From Parafrankia irregularis (GTDB lineage: Bacteria > Actinomycetota > Actinomycetes > Frankiales > Frankiaceae): a stretch of 64,000 nucleotides of DNA. The stretch is from NCBI RefSeq assembly GCF_001536285.1, contig NZ_FAOZ01000008.1:275118-339117 (forward strand), given 5' to 3'. The notes under the pieces were generated by a model that ran no database searches, was not told the origin of the DNA, and saw only the letters and a program-made list of their open reading frames with translations. Position numbers and translations under genes: made by a program. Shown one piece after another: positions 26,096-35,289 of this stretch (positions are counted from its first letter, which is position 1; every line of letters begins with the position of its first letter).

Positions 26096-26593
26096 ATGCT
26101 TCGGTGGCCCGACCTTCACCGAGTTCCAGAATCGGTTCGCCCGAGGCTCGTCGGGCCCGGTGCGCCATTCGAACTGGCCCGCGAGGACGTTCGCGGTGGG
26201 TCGGCGACGAACGCCGCCTCGAACGGCTCGCCAGGATGACGGATGTACCTGGAGAGCCGCCTGCGCGACATGATCATCCGTGGCGGCGAGAACATCTACC
26301 CGATCGAGATCGAGAACCGGCTGATCGAGCATCCGGGCGTCGCCGAGGCCGCGGTGATCGGGGTGCCACACGAAAAGCTCGGCCAGGAGGTGCTGGCCGT
26401 ACTGGTCCCGCGCGACGGGACCACCCTCGACCCGGCGGACGTACGCGACTGGGTTGCGGCCACGCTGGCCGCCTTCAAGGTCCCCGCCCGGGTACGCGTT
26501 GTCGACGCGCTTCCCCACAACGCGTCCGGCAAGGTCATCAAACGCGATCTCGAGGACCGTTTCGCCACGGGCGCCGATCTTCCACACCCCTGA
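26096..26593 (+). pseudogene. Acyl-CoA ligase fossil: N- and C-terminal pieces, in-frame stop between
   Basis: GGAAGGG precedes the ATG at 26096. The frame reads a ligase-like N-terminus with VGPGAPFELAREDVRG, then about 15 unrecognisable residues and a TGA at 26237. Directly after, in the same frame, an ATG at 26243 opens YLESRLRDMIIRGGENIYP and runs through FKVPARVRVV and SGKVIKRDLEDRF, the complete ANL C-terminal lid with its A10 lysine. The roughly 400-residue adenylation core is missing. The C-terminal piece could be translated as a 116-residue domain, but it has no own Shine-Dalgarno. I read it as a decayed ligase. Confidence 0.8.
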
Positions 26594-26724
26594 CCCGGCG
26601 GCGTCCAGCCGGTTCCGGAGCTGCCGTCCATCGAACCGACGAAGGACGGGCTCGTCGCTCACCGGCCGGCGTGTGACAGCCTGGCGCGGCATCGATGTGA
26701 CGCCGTGCGAAAGGGAGTGCAGCA

Positions 26725-27366
26725 GTGCCCCGACGGGACGCGGCCGGACTGCCGCCGACCAGCTACGCGGTACTCGGGCTGTTGGCAGTCGCGGACGTGC
26801 CGTTGTCCGCGGTCGAGCTCAAGACCCGCGCGGACTTCAGCCTGCGGTTCTTCTACTGGGCACCGGCGGTCAGCCACATCCGCAAGGAGCTGGCCCGCCT
26901 CGGCGAGCTGGCGCTCGTCACCGCCGAGGTGGTGCCGGCGCCGCGGGCCCGGCACACCGTCGTCCATGAGATCACCCCAGCGGGCCGGGCGGTGCTGCGC
27001 GGCTGGCTGGACGACCTGCCCGACGACGAGCCCGTCGTCGTCAAGGATTCCGTCCTTCTGCGGGTGTGGCTGGGTGCGGAGGGCGAGCCGGAACAGATCG
27101 TGCGGCTGCTCGACCAGCACCTGGAGCGGACCCGGGCCGCGATCGACGAGCTGCAGTGGGGCCGCCGGCGAGCCCGTGAGGTCCGCCTGGACAGCGTGAC
27201 GCGGCTGCGTCACTCCCACGCGGTCGGCGACTACGTGCTGCGCCGGATGTACGCCGAGCTCGCGAACCTCACCCAGCTGCGGGACCAGATCGCCGATCGG
27301 CCGACCGAGCCACGCCCGCCGACGGCCGGCCCGCCGCCCCTGCACGACTACGACGAACCGGAATGA
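26725..27366 (+). CDS. PadR-family transcriptional regulator
   Basis: A 213-residue regulator with an N-terminal winged helix: TSYAVLGLLAVADVPLSAVEL, then SLRFFYWAPAVSHIRKELARL and the wing VHEITPAGRAVLRGWL. The C-terminal half, with EQIVRLLDQHLERTRAAID, is the helical dimerisation arm typical of long PadR proteins. The last 25 residues are Pro-rich. The GTG start has GGGAG at a good distance. It is convergent with the fused ACAD gene and lies just after the ligase fossil. Its target is not evident; its own promoter region up to 26600 shows no clear inverted repeat. Confidence 0.85.
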   Translation: MPRRDAAGLPPTSYAVLGLLAVADVPLSAVELKTRADFSLRFFYWAPAVSHIRKELARLGELALVTAEVVPAPRARHTVVHEITPAGRAVLRGWLDDLPDDEPVVVKDSVLLRVWLGAEGEPEQIVRLLDQHLERTRAAIDELQWGRRRAREVRLDSVTRLRHSHAVGDYVLRRMYAELANLTQLRDQIADRPTEPRPPTAGPPPLHDYDEPE

Positions 27367-27458
27367 CGACCCCGGAATGACGACCGGCGGCACCCGTCTG
27401 GCCAGCCCAGGTCAGGGCGCACGCGGGGCCGCGGCGTGCGCCGGTCGGCGGGAACGGT

Positions 27459-29618
27459 TCAGATCGCCAGCGGGTCGCGCGGCAGGCCGAGAATGCGTTC
27501 CGCGATCTGGTTGCGGGCGATCTCCGAGGTTCCGCCCGCGATCGTCGCCGCGCGGGAGATCAGCTGGCGCCATCCGACGCCGCCGAGCTCGTCGCTGAAC
27601 GCGGTCTGTTCACCGACGAGGTCGGCGGCCAGGGTCGCGGTTCGCTGCGCGTGCTCGGCGACGACCAGCTTGGTGATGTTGCCCTCCGGCCCTGGGGCGC
27701 CACCGGCGACCGCCCGCTCGGCGCGGCGCAGGTTCAGCTGGCGCAGCGCGAGGTTCTCGGCCAGATGCGCGCCGATCCGGGACTCGGCGCCGGGCAGCCG
27801 GTGACCGTGCGCCCGGTACAGGTCGAGGTAGTCGACCGATCCCATCATGTCGACGCTGCCACCGAGGCTGACCCGCTCGTTGCCGAGAGTCGCGCGGGCA
27901 ACCGTCCAGCCCGCTCCCGGGACCCCGACGACGTCGGCGTCCGGGACGAAGACGTCCGTGAAGAAGACCTCGTTGAACATGCTGTCGCCGGTGCTCTGGC
28001 GCAGCGGGCGGATCTCCACCCCGGGCGCGGTCATGTCGATCACCAGGGTGGTGATGCCCTGGTGCTTGCCGGCCCCGCGCTCGGTGCGCACCGTGGCCAG
28101 GCCCCAGCGGGCCCGGTGCGCGTCGGAGGTCCAGACCTTCTGGCCGTTGACCACCCAGCCCCCGTCGGCCCGCACCGCCGAGGTCCGCACGGCGGCGGCG
28201 TCGGAGCCGGCGGCCGGCTCGCTGAACAGCTGGCACCAGATCTCGTCCCCGGCCAGCGCGGCCCGGACCCACCGTTCGACCTGGTCGGAGCTGCCGTGCT
28301 GGATCAGGGTGAGGATGACCCAGCCGGTGATCGACAGGTTCACCCGCGCGACGCCGGCGGCGCCGAACTCCTCCTCGATCACCAGCTGCAGGCCGGCGGG
28401 AGCCTCGATGCCCCACGGCTTCGGCCAGTGCGGCTGCACGTAGCCGGTCTCGATGAGGCGCTGGCGCTGCTCGGCCGCGGGCAGCGCGGCGAGCTCGGCC
28501 GCGAGCCTCCGGACGCGCGGTCGCTCCGCCTCGACCTCGGGCGGCAGGTCGAGAGCCGTCGAGCGGGTCACCCCGGCCGCGCTCAGGCGGGTGACGTCGG
28601 CCGCCGCCGCGATCGGTGAGAACAGGGCGCTGAGCACCACGGCGCGCCGCTGCAGCAGGTGGGCGTCGTGCTCCCAGGTGAAGCCGATGCCGCCGTGCAG
28701 CTGGGTGTTGCGCTCCGCGTTGGTGACGAAGGCCGGCATGGCAAGCGCTGCCGCAGCCGCCGCGGCCAGCACGAACTCGTCCTGGGAGCCCGCGGCGGCC
28801 CGCGCCGCGTCCCAGGTCGCCGCGGTACCGAGCTCGGCCGCGACCAGCATGTTCGCCAGGTGGTGCTTGACTGCCTGGAAGGTGCCGATCGTGCGGCCGA
28901 ACTGCTCGCGGACCTTCGCGTACTCGGTCGCGGCCGTCACGCATTCATGGGCACCGCCGACCGCCTCGGCGGCGACCAGCGTACGGACGAGCGCCTGCGC
29001 GAAGGGGCGGGCCCCGGCGAGGACGGCGTCGGTGGCGATCGGGACGTTGTCGAGGCGCAGCCGCGCTGACGGGCGGGAACGGTCGAGGTTCGACGCCGGT
29101 ACCTCGACCGTGACCCCTGATGCGGCGGTCGAGATCAGCATCAGGTCGTCGCCGACCGCGACCAGCACGATCTCGGCCAGGGCGCCGCCGAGCACGGCAC
29201 CGGCATCACCGGTAAGCACGTCGCCGCCACGCGTCAGCGTCCCGCCGAGGCCGATCGCCGCCACCGTCTCGCCACCGGCGAGGCCGGGCAGCAGCCGGGC
29301 ACGCAGGTCCGGGCTGCCCTTGGCCGCGATGACCGCGGAGACCGCCAGCGTCGGCAGCACCGGGCCGGGGGCGAGCGCCCGGCCGAGTTCCTCGACCACG
29401 GCGACGAGTTCCGGCAGCCCCGCCCCGCCGCCGCCGAACTCCTCTGGGAGGTGCAGGCCGAGCAGGCCCAGGGAGGCGAGTCCCTTCCAGAAGTCCGGCA
29501 CCGTTGTGGGCGGCGCGTTCAGCAGTTCCCGGCCCGCGGCCCGCGCCCCGTGGCTCTCCAGACAGGCCCGCGTTGTACGCGCGATCTCCTGGTGCTCGTC
29601 GCTGATGGCGATCGCCAT
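27459..29618 (-). CDS. Fused double acyl-CoA dehydrogenase
   Basis: A 719-residue protein with two complete ACAD-like halves. Residues 1 to about 345 run from ISDEHQEIARTTRACLESHG to HGGIGFTWEHDAHLLQRR, a pattern seen in the non-catalytic subunit. Residues about 380-719 carry LFSEPAAGSDAAAVRTSAVR, NGQKVWTSDAHRARWGLATV and TSEIARNQIAERILGLPRD, the FAD and active-site half. It thus fuses the two chains of an alpha2-beta2 ACAD such as those of steroid catabolism. It introduces a double bond into an acyl-CoA. It is divergent from the TetR gene at 29821, with a TetR-type operator between. Confidence 0.9.
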   Translation of the reverse strand: MAIAISDEHQEIARTTRACLESHGARAAGRELLNAPPTTVPDFWKGLASLGLLGLHLPEEFGGGGAGLPELVAVVEELGRALAPGPVLPTLAVSAVIAAKGSPDLRARLLPGLAGGETVAAIGLGGTLTRGGDVLTGDAGAVLGGALAEIVLVAVGDDLMLISTAASGVTVEVPASNLDRSRPSARLRLDNVPIATDAVLAGARPFAQALVRTLVAAEAVGGAHECVTAATEYAKVREQFGRTIGTFQAVKHHLANMLVAAELGTAATWDAARAAAGSQDEFVLAAAAAAALAMPAFVTNAERNTQLHGGIGFTWEHDAHLLQRRAVVLSALFSPIAAAADVTRLSAAGVTRSTALDLPPEVEAERPRVRRLAAELAALPAAEQRQRLIETGYVQPHWPKPWGIEAPAGLQLVIEEEFGAAGVARVNLSITGWVILTLIQHGSSDQVERWVRAALAGDEIWCQLFSEPAAGSDAAAVRTSAVRADGGWVVNGQKVWTSDAHRARWGLATVRTERGAGKHQGITTLVIDMTAPGVEIRPLRQSTGDSMFNEVFFTDVFVPDADVVGVPGAGWTVARATLGNERVSLGGSVDMMGSVDYLDLYRAHGHRLPGAESRIGAHLAENLALRQLNLRRAERAVAGGAPGPEGNITKLVVAEHAQRTATLAADLVGEQTAFSDELGGVGWRQLISRAATIAGGTSEIARNQIAERILGLPRDPLAI

Positions 29619-29657
29619 GACGCCTCCGCTTCGCCGCGCCCATTAAGGGTGAGATTT

Positions 29658-29674
29658 CAGACGAACTCGTTCTG
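29658..29674. promoter_or_regulatory. Candidate TetR operator (AGAACGAGTTC core)
   Basis: On the minus strand the site reads CAGAACGAGTTCGTCTG. Its core AACnnGTT matches the KstR consensus TnnAACnnGTTnnA, although the flanking T and A are not kept. It lies 40 bases before the fused ACAD start and 147 bases before the divergent TetR gene. Either the neighbouring TetR or a KstR-like protein could bind it. Confidence 0.45.
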
Positions 29675-29820
29675 TAATAGGCGCAAAGTATTCGACCGAC
29701 CAGCCGGCGTCAAGACGGCCCAGGACCCGCGCCCGGCCATGGCCACCACCGTCGGATCGTGCACCAGGGGGGACACCCACGTGATCAACCGATCATGTGG
29801 GGCTGTGGGATGGTGGGGCG

Positions 29821-30447
29821 ATGTCCACCCCTCCCAGGCGCCGTATCGGTCGTCCCGTGGATCCGACCATCGAGGAGAAGGTCACCGGCGCGGCGATCCA
29901 GATCTACGCCGAGGTGGGTTGGTCAGGCTTCACCTTCGACGCGATCGCGGCCCGTGCCGGCGTCGGCAAGGCCGCCATCTACCGCCGCTGGTCCTCCAAG
30001 ATGGAGATCCTCTCCAGCGCCTTCGCGGCGACGCAGCCGGACCTCGTCGAGCTTCCGGACACGGGCAGCATCCGCGGCGACCTCCTCGCGCTGGCCCTGG
30101 CCCTGCTCGACCGCCTGGACCAGCCCGCGGGGATCGCGGAGATCCGGCTCCTCCTGGACACCAAGCTGTACACGGGAGACGTCGCCTTCCCGGACATCGA
30201 CCCGGGCAGGCGGCGCAGCCGCGCGCTGGTCCGGGAGGGGGTGAACCGCGCGATCGAGCGGGGCGAGCTCCCGCACGGCACCCGCCCCGAAATGATCGTC
30301 GACGCGGTCCGCGGGACCATCATCCACAACTTCCTCCTCCTGCCGTCGGACAAGACCGACGTCTGGCACGCCCGGCGGGACGCCTACGCGGAGGAGGTCG
30401 TGGATCTGGTCCTGGCGGGGGTCCACGCCCGCGCCGCGATCAGCTGA
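29821..30447 (+). CDS. TetR-family transcriptional regulator
   Basis: A 208-residue repressor. GRPVDPTIEEKVTGAAIQIY, then GFTFDAIAARAGVGKAAIYRRW and SSKMEILSSAF, form the helix-turn-helix, of the subgroup with C-terminal TetR_C helices (RRSRALVREGVNRAIERG). The ATG at 29821 begins the basic N-terminal arm; an in-frame GTG at 29797 is less likely. Both have weak Shine-Dalgarno sequences. It is divergent from the fused ACAD and probably controls it. It could also control the AMACR-like operon downstream, although a strong hairpin separates them. Confidence 0.85.
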   Translation: MSTPPRRRIGRPVDPTIEEKVTGAAIQIYAEVGWSGFTFDAIAARAGVGKAAIYRRWSSKMEILSSAFAATQPDLVELPDTGSIRGDLLALALALLDRLDQPAGIAEIRLLLDTKLYTGDVAFPDIDPGRRRSRALVREGVNRAIERGELPHGTRPEMIVDAVRGTIIHNFLLLPSDKTDVWHARRDAYAEEVVDLVLAGVHARAAIS

Positions 30448-30455
30448 TCGCGGCC

Positions 30456-30497
30456 GGACTCCGGACTCCGGACTCCGGATTCCGGACCCCGGGCTCC
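30456..30497. repeat. 7-base tandem repeat GGACTCC, six units
   Basis: Three perfect GGACTCC units are followed by GGATTCC, GGACCCC and GGGCTCC in strict 7-base register. They begin eight bases after the TetR stop. The array is decaying towards its 3' end, as in old slippage repeats. Confidence 0.85.
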
Positions 30498-30512
30498 CGA
30501 CCCCCGTATTGA

Positions 30513-30533
30513 TCCGGACGACTCTCGTCCGGA
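30513..30533 (+). terminator. Terminator hairpin after TetR gene
   Basis: TCCGGACGA and its exact complement TCGTCCGGA enclose CTC, giving a nine-base-pair stem, followed by ACTCTTG. It ends the TetR transcript and precedes the promoter of the racemase gene. An operator role is also possible. Confidence 0.65.
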
Positions 30534-30537
30534 ACTC

Positions 30538-30567
30538 TTGACTCCGCGCTTGCGGCGGCCTTAGCGT
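30538..30567 (+). promoter_or_regulatory. Candidate promoter of AMACR-like operon
   Basis: TTGACT at 30538 and TAGCGT at 30562, which fits TAnnnT, are separated by 18 bases, a plausible actinomycete sigma-70 promoter. It would give an untranslated leader of about 205 bases. The match is based on pattern only. Confidence 0.35.
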
Positions 30568-30780
30568 GCCGCCGAGCACACATCGCCGGACTTCGCCCTG
30601 GTTCGCCCGGCCGCTTCCGGCCGGAAGTCTCGTCGGTGCACGCACTCGCACCTGATCCGCGCGGCGCCGGGCGGCTCCGCGGCGGGAAGTAGCCGCACTC
30701 CCCGAACCGGCACAGGACTCAACGCGTCCGGGTGCCCGGCAGGCCGGTTCCACTCGTCAAGAGCACGTTCGGAGACAGGA

Positions 30781-31989
30781 ATGACCGATAGCACGCTCGG
30801 CGGTGCGACCACGGAGGTCGAGCCTGTTCCACCCACGCCTCGCCGTGGCGGCCCGCTCGCGCGCCTGCGCGTCGTTGAGCTGGCCGGCATCGGGCCTGGC
30901 CCGCACGCCGCCATGCTGCTCGCCGACCTGGGCGCGGACGTCGTGCGCGTCCAGCGTCCCGGGGCGGCCGGCATGAACGATCTGATGCTGCGCAACCGTC
31001 GCTGGATCGGCGCGGACCTCAAGGACCCCGCCGGACGGGAAGCCGTGTTGGGGCTGGTGGAGCACGCGCATGTGCTGATCGAGGGGTTCCGCCCCGGCAC
31101 GACCGAGCGCCTGGGGCTGGGCCCGGACGACTGTCTCGCCCGCAATCCGCGGCTGGTCTACGCACGGATGACCGGGTGGGGGCAGAGCGGGCCGCTGTCC
31201 CAGCGGGCCGGCCACGACATCAACTACCTGTCGCTGACCGGGCTCCTGCACGCGATCGGCCCCGCGGACGCCCCACCCGTCCCGCCGCTCAATCTCGCCG
31301 GGGACTTCGGCGGAGGCTCGATGTTCCTGGTCACCGGAGTGCTGGCGGCTCTGTGGGAACAGGCGGTCTCCGGGCGCGGGCAGGTCGTGGACGCCGCCAT
31401 GGTGGACGGGGCCAGCGTGCTCGGGCAGATGGCCTGGGCGCATCGGGCCATGGGGGTCTGGTCGGACGAGCGGTCGTCGAACATCCTCGACGGGGCCGCG
31501 CCGTTCTACCGCACCTACGTCTGCGGGGACGGGCGCTACGTCGCGGTCGGCGCGATCGAGCCGCAGTTCTACGCCCAGCTGCTCGCCGGCGTCGGGCTCA
31601 CCGCCGAGGAGCTGCCGGGCCAGTACGACCGGGCCGGGTGGCCGGTGGTGGGCGCTCGTCTGGCCGGGATCTTCGCCACCCGCCCGCGCGACGAGTGGGC
31701 CGCGGTGTTCGCCGGCACCGACGCCTGCGTCACGCCGGTTCTCGCGTTCGGCGAGGTGTCGACCCATCCGCACATGGCCGAACGACAGACGATCGTGACG
31801 GTCGACGGCGTGGAACAGGCCGCCCCCGCGCCGCGCTTCACCCGCACCCCGACCGCCGCCCCGATCGGCCCGCGGCCCACGGGCACGCCGATCGAGGACG
31901 TCCTGGCCGGCTGGAGGCAACAGACGGCGGCGCCGGAGCCGGCGCCACCGCCCGTCGAACTCGACCAGCGGACCCCACGGACACCATGA
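30781..31989 (+). CDS. Alpha-methylacyl-CoA racemase-like protein (CaiB/BaiF superfamily)
   Basis: A 402-residue family III protein. [30 protein letters not shown] opens it. [19 protein letters not shown] near residue 150 is the AMACR hallmark with its active-site Asp, and [24 protein letters not shown] follows as in mycobacterial and human AMACR. Such racemases epimerise 2-methyl-branched acyl-CoAs so that beta-oxidation can proceed, as in sterol side chains and pristanate. This is the best-supported sign of branched substrates outside the HIP block. Its stop overlaps the next start (ATGA). Confidence 0.85.
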   Translation: MTDSTLGGATTEVEPVPPTPRRGGPLARLRVVELAGIGPGPHAAMLLADLGADVVRVQRPGAAGMNDLMLRNRRWIGADLKDPAGREAVLGLVEHAHVLIEGFRPGTTERLGLGPDDCLARNPRLVYARMTGWGQSGPLSQRAGHDINYLSLTGLLHAIGPADAPPVPPLNLAGDFGGGSMFLVTGVLAALWEQAVSGRGQVVDAAMVDGASVLGQMAWAHRAMGVWSDERSSNILDGAAPFYRTYVCGDGRYVAVGAIEPQFYAQLLAGVGLTAEELPGQYDRAGWPVVGARLAGIFATRPRDEWAAVFAGTDACVTPVLAFGEVSTHPHMAERQTIVTVDGVEQAAPAPRFTRTPTAAPIGPRPTGTPIEDVLAGWRQQTAAPEPAPPPVELDQRTPRTP

Positions 31990-33119
31990 GCCACACATAC
32001 GCCCTGCCGTCCGACGGCACGCCGACGCTCCTCACCCGCGCGGCGATCATCGAGACGGCCGATGCCATCGCGGCGATGCAGGAACCCGACGGGGCGATTC
32101 CCTGGTCCCCCGGCGACCACACCGATGCCTGGGACCATCTCGAGTGCGTGATGGCCCTGCAGCTGGCGGGGCGGTCCGACGCCGCCGCCGCGGGGTGGGA
32201 GTGGCTGGCACGCAGCCAGCGCCCGGACGGCTCCTGGCCGATGCGGACAGTGGCCGGTGTCGTCGAGGACGCGGGTGCGGACAGCAACCAGTGCGCGTAC
32301 GTCGCCGCCGCCGCCTGGCACCACTGGCTCATCACCGGCGACCGCGAACACGCGGCCCGCGTGTGGCCGGTGGTGCGGGCCGCGCTCGACTTCGTCCTGG
32401 ACCTGCAGCAGCCGGCCGGGCAGGTGTGGTGGGCCCGCGCGGCCGACGGCAGTCCGCACCCCGAGGCACTGCTCACCGGGTGCTCCAGCACGCTGCACAG
32501 CCTGAGATGCGGCCTCGCCCTGGCCGACCTCGTCGGTGAGCCGCGGTCCGAGTGGGAGCTCGGGGCCGGGATGCTGCGGCACGCGCTGCGCACTCGTCCC
32601 GAGCTGTTCGGCCGCCGGGACCGCTGGTCGATGGACCTGTACTACCCGGTGATCGGCGGCGTGTTCCGCGGCGCCGAGGGGCGGGCCCGGCTGCGGTCGC
32701 GCTGGGACGACTTCGTCGTCGCCGGGCTGGGTGCCCGCTGCGTCGACGACCAGCCGTGGGTGACCGGTGCCGAGACCTGCGAGCTGGCCATCGCCCTGCA
32801 TCTGGTCGGGGAGACCGAGGCGGCCTGTCAGCTGGTGCGCGACATCGGGCACCTGCGCCACGACGACGGCAGCTACTGGACCGGCTGGCAGTTCGAGGCC
32901 GAGGCCAACTGGCCCGAGGAACGCAGCTCCTGGACGGCCGCGGCGGTGATCCTGGCCGTGGACACGCTGGCCGGTGGGGTGACCGAGACCCTCTTCCGCG
33001 GCGACGATCTGCCCACCGGCCTCGTTTTCCCGCGCGACGAAACCGCGGTCCGTCCAGGGCCGGACGAGGTCCTTCTCCCACGGCCGCGGATGGGCCAACT
33101 CGACGAGCGCCGCAAGTAA
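31986..33119 (+). CDS. Alpha/alpha-toroid protein with prenyltransferase/squalene-cyclase-like repeats
   Basis: A 377-residue protein with repeats of the terpene-cyclase (QW) type: [12 protein letters not shown] near residue 36, [14 protein letters not shown] near 78 and [20 protein letters not shown] near 300. The repeats suggest an alpha/alpha barrel as in squalene-hopene cyclase or glycosidase-like GH toroids. No DxDD or DDxxD catalytic motif is visible, so cyclase activity is doubtful. Related mycobacterial proteins are usually annotated 'prenyltransferase'. It is translationally coupled to the AMACR-like gene by ATGA, so a role with a lipid or terpenoid acyl-CoA is likely. Function unknown. 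Confidence 0.65.
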   Translation: MSHTYALPSDGTPTLLTRAAIIETADAIAAMQEPDGAIPWSPGDHTDAWDHLECVMALQLAGRSDAAAAGWEWLARSQRPDGSWPMRTVAGVVEDAGADSNQCAYVAAAAWHHWLITGDREHAARVWPVVRAALDFVLDLQQPAGQVWWARAADGSPHPEALLTGCSSTLHSLRCGLALADLVGEPRSEWELGAGMLRHALRTRPELFGRRDRWSMDLYYPVIGGVFRGAEGRARLRSRWDDFVVAGLGARCVDDQPWVTGAETCELAIALHLVGETEAACQLVRDIGHLRHDDGSYWTGWQFEAEANWPEERSSWTAAAVILAVDTLAGGVTETLFRGDDLPTGLVFPRDETAVRPGPDEVLLPRPRMGQLDERRK

Positions 33120-33157
33120 CGCGCCCGCGCCCGCACCAGGTCGACTGCTACCGTCAA

Positions 33158-33177
33158 TGTCGACGTCAAGGTCGACA
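33158..33177. promoter_or_regulatory. Inverted repeat TGTCGAC-6-GTCGACA
   Basis: TGTCGAC (33158-33164) and GTCGACA (33171-33177) form perfect seven-base arms around GTCAAG. A further TCGAC lies at 33141-33145. It is 118 bases before the SDR start at 33295 and 39 bases after the toroid gene, so it may be an operator or part of a short terminator. Confidence 0.45.
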
Positions 33178-33294
33178 GTCTCTGACCGTCATCGGTCGTG
33201 TGGTGCGCGGGGATGCTGGTGCCGGAGCTGAGCAGAGCGCGGCCCCACCGTCCCCCTGGCCTTGGCCGCGGCTGTTGAGATGACGGAGGCAGTG

Positions 33295-34134
33295 ATGAGC
33301 AAGGACGTGGTGGTCGTCCTCGGTGTGGGTGGCATGGGCGCGGCGATCGCCCGCCGGTTCGGTGGATCGCGAACCCTGTTACTCGCCGACGCCAACGACG
33401 ACACGCTCGCGGCGGTCGCGGGCGCGCTGCGGGATGAGGGGCACGAGGTCGTCACCCGTCCCGTGGACGTGGCCGAGGGAGAGTCCGTCGCCGCGCTGGC
33501 GGACGTCGCCGCCGGCCTGGGCCCCGTCACACATGTCGCCCACACGGCCGGCCTCTCGATGGCACAGGCGGCGCCGGACGCGATCATCCGGGTGGACCTG
33601 CTCGGTGTCGCGCACTTCCTCGACGAGTTCGCACGCGTCGTCGCGCCCGGCGGAGCAGGCGTGGTCATCTCCAGCACCGCCGGGCACTTCGCGCCGCGGC
33701 TGCCCGCCGACCAGGAGCGGGCACTGGCCATCACGCCGGCCTCCGAGCTGCTGGAGCTCCCGTTCCTGTCGAGCGAGGTCGTCACGGAACCGGCCAGCGC
33801 CTACAGCCTGGCCAAGCTGGGGGCGATGCTGCGCGTGCGGGCGGCGGCTCCGTCCTGGGGGCGGCGCAAGGCCCGCGTCAACTCGGTGAGCCCGGGGGTG
33901 ATCTCGACGCCGATGGGGCGCCTCGAACTGGACGGGCCCTGGGGTGACGCGCTGCGCTCCGTCACCGACACGGCCCCCGCGGGACGGATCGGAACACCGG
34001 ACGACGTGGCCGACGCGGTCTCGTTCCTGCTCGGCCCCCAGTCGACGTTCATCACCGGCACGGACCTCCTGGTGGACGGTGGTTCGGTCGCGATGAGCCT
34101 GAGCGAGAGCTGGGCTCGTCACCCACTCCGGTAG
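33295..34134 (+). CDS. Short-chain dehydrogenase/reductase (SDR), divergent cofactor motif
   Basis: A 279-residue SDR. The cofactor loop is LGVGGMGAAIARRFG, i.e. GxGGMG instead of the usual GxxxGIG, as in some carveol- and hydroxysteroid-type SDRs. The catalytic Ser is in VISSTAGHFAPRL and the Tyr/Lys in YSLAKLGAML. Between them is a long insertion of about 40 residues, giving a distinct substrate pocket. DGGSVAMSL closes the domain. The ATG at 33295 has GGAGG five bases upstream; the frame extends earlier to a TTG without support. It probably belongs with the SDR at 34457 in ketone/alcohol steps. Confidence 0.85.
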   Translation: MSKDVVVVLGVGGMGAAIARRFGGSRTLLLADANDDTLAAVAGALRDEGHEVVTRPVDVAEGESVAALADVAAGLGPVTHVAHTAGLSMAQAAPDAIIRVDLLGVAHFLDEFARVVAPGGAGVVISSTAGHFAPRLPADQERALAITPASELLELPFLSSEVVTEPASAYSLAKLGAMLRVRAAAPSWGRRKARVNSVSPGVISTPMGRLELDGPWGDALRSVTDTAPAGRIGTPDDVADAVSFLLGPQSTFITGTDLLVDGGSVAMSLSESWARHPLR

Positions 34135-34456
34135 GCGTGGCGGCCATACGAGGGGCGAGATGGTCATGGATGTCCCAGGTCTCCGGTGAGACAGATCTGT
34201 CGTACTGTGTCGCTGTACAACGTCGGACAAAAGCTGTCTCGCCGTTCGTGATCGCTCCGCGTCCACCGGCACGGGCGTCCGCCGGCGCGGGGCAGGACCG
34301 TCGCCGGTTCCGTCACCCGATCCGGTTCCGCATCCGGCGGGCCGCGGGCTCGGACAGGACACCAGCGGCGCCCACACTGCCAGGAGGCCGCCAGATGGCG
34401 CGAGATGTTCACAGCGGGGACCAGCACAGCCGTCCCTTACGGCGAGTCGAGGGCCG
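34135..34456. other. Intergenic region
   Basis: This 322-base gap holds the ten-base palindrome ACAGATCTGT at 34191-34200, followed by GTAC repeats and an AT-richer stretch (ACAACGTCGGACAAAAGCTGTC) that probably forms the promoter of the next SDR. A short open frame across it lacks a ribosome binding site and any family sequence. I see no gene. Confidence 0.45.
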
Positions 34457-35284
34457 ATGACGAGCGGCGCACGCTCCGGGTGGGTCGGTGTGGTCACCGG
34501 GGCCGCCAACGGCATCGGCAGGGCCGTCACCAGGCGGTTCGTCGCCGAAGGCGGGAGAGTCGTCGGCGGTGACATCGACGAGGCGGGCCTGGCGGCGCTG
34601 AGCGCCGAGCTCGGCCCCGATGCCTTCGCGGCCGCCCGGTGCGACGTGACCGACGAGGACGACGTGGCGGCACTGGTCGCGCTGGCCTCGGCCAGGTTCG
34701 GCGGCCTCGACGTCGTGGTCGCCAATGCTGGTGGCGGAACTCTCGGCGAGGTCGCCGACCACGATTTCGGCGAGTGGCGGCGGATTGTCGATCTGAGTCT
34801 GCACGGGGCGTTCCTGACCCTCAAGCACGGCGGGCGGGCACTGCGGGAGGCTGGGCGCGGAGGTTCGATCGTCACGGTCGCGAGCCTCAACGCGGTGCAG
34901 CCCGGCCGCGGTGTGGCGGCCTACTGCGCGGCGAAGGCGGGTGCCGTGGCGCTGACCGAGGTCGCCGCGCTGGAGCTGGGCCGGCACGGAATCCGGGTGA
35001 ACGCGGTCGCCCCGGGCCTGGTCCGCACCGGGCTCACCGGCGGTGTGTGGCACCTGCCCGGTCTGGTCGACGAGTTCGTCGACAACGCCCCCCTCGGCCG
35101 GTTCGCGGAACCGGAGGAGATCGCGAACGTCATCTACTTCCTCGCCTCGGAGCAGGCGTCCTTCGTCTCCGGCTCCCTGTACAGCGTCGACGGGGGCGCG
35201 CGGACCGGGCGCTATCCCGACATGATCGCCGGAATGGAGCGGGCGATCCGCTCCGCCGGGGTCTCTCCGGAAGGCAGGGCGTGA
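34457..35284 (+). CDS. Short-chain dehydrogenase/reductase (SDR), 3' end altered by IS insertion
   Basis: A 275-residue classical SDR. TGAANGIGRAVTRRF near residue 15 binds the nucleotide. ANAGGGTLGE, VASLNAVQPG and YCAAKAGAVAL complete the active site, with Ser replaced by the SLN segment in the usual SS position. DGGARTGRY ends the core and 24 residues follow. The stop codon TGA at 35282 lies in sequence that looks like the terminus of the adjacent IS200/IS605 element (TGACTACTCCGACGG). The natural C-terminus may therefore have been replaced by a few IS-derived bases. The catalytic domain is intact. Confidence 0.85.
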   Translation: MTSGARSGWVGVVTGAANGIGRAVTRRFVAEGGRVVGGDIDEAGLAALSAELGPDAFAAARCDVTDEDDVAALVALASARFGGLDVVVANAGGGTLGEVADHDFGEWRRIVDLSLHGAFLTLKHGGRALREAGRGGSIVTVASLNAVQPGRGVAAYCAAKAGAVALTEVAALELGRHGIRVNAVAPGLVRTGLTGGVWHLPGLVDEFVDNAPLGRFAEPEEIANVIYFLASEQASFVSGSLYSVDGGARTGRYPDMIAGMERAIRSAGVSPEGRA

Positions 35285-35289
35285 CTACT

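Larger units (their letters stand above)
30448..30780. other. Intergenic region with repeats, terminator and candidate promoter
   Basis: This 333-base gap holds the 7-base tandem repeats, the terminator hairpin and the possible promoter listed separately. From about 30570 to 30780 it is leader sequence with no gene or motif I can support. A reverse-strand open frame crosses it but lacks any family signature. Confidence 0.5.

Noticed and set aside
31986-33119. Functional terpene or squalene cyclase
   Set aside because: QW-like repeats are present, but neither DxDD nor DDxxD motifs could be found and the protein is much shorter than squalene-hopene cyclase.
34137-34460. Short open frame in the 322-base gap before the SDR gene
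   Set aside because: There is no ribosome binding site, no family sequence and an atypical composition. The stretch is better read as a promoter region.
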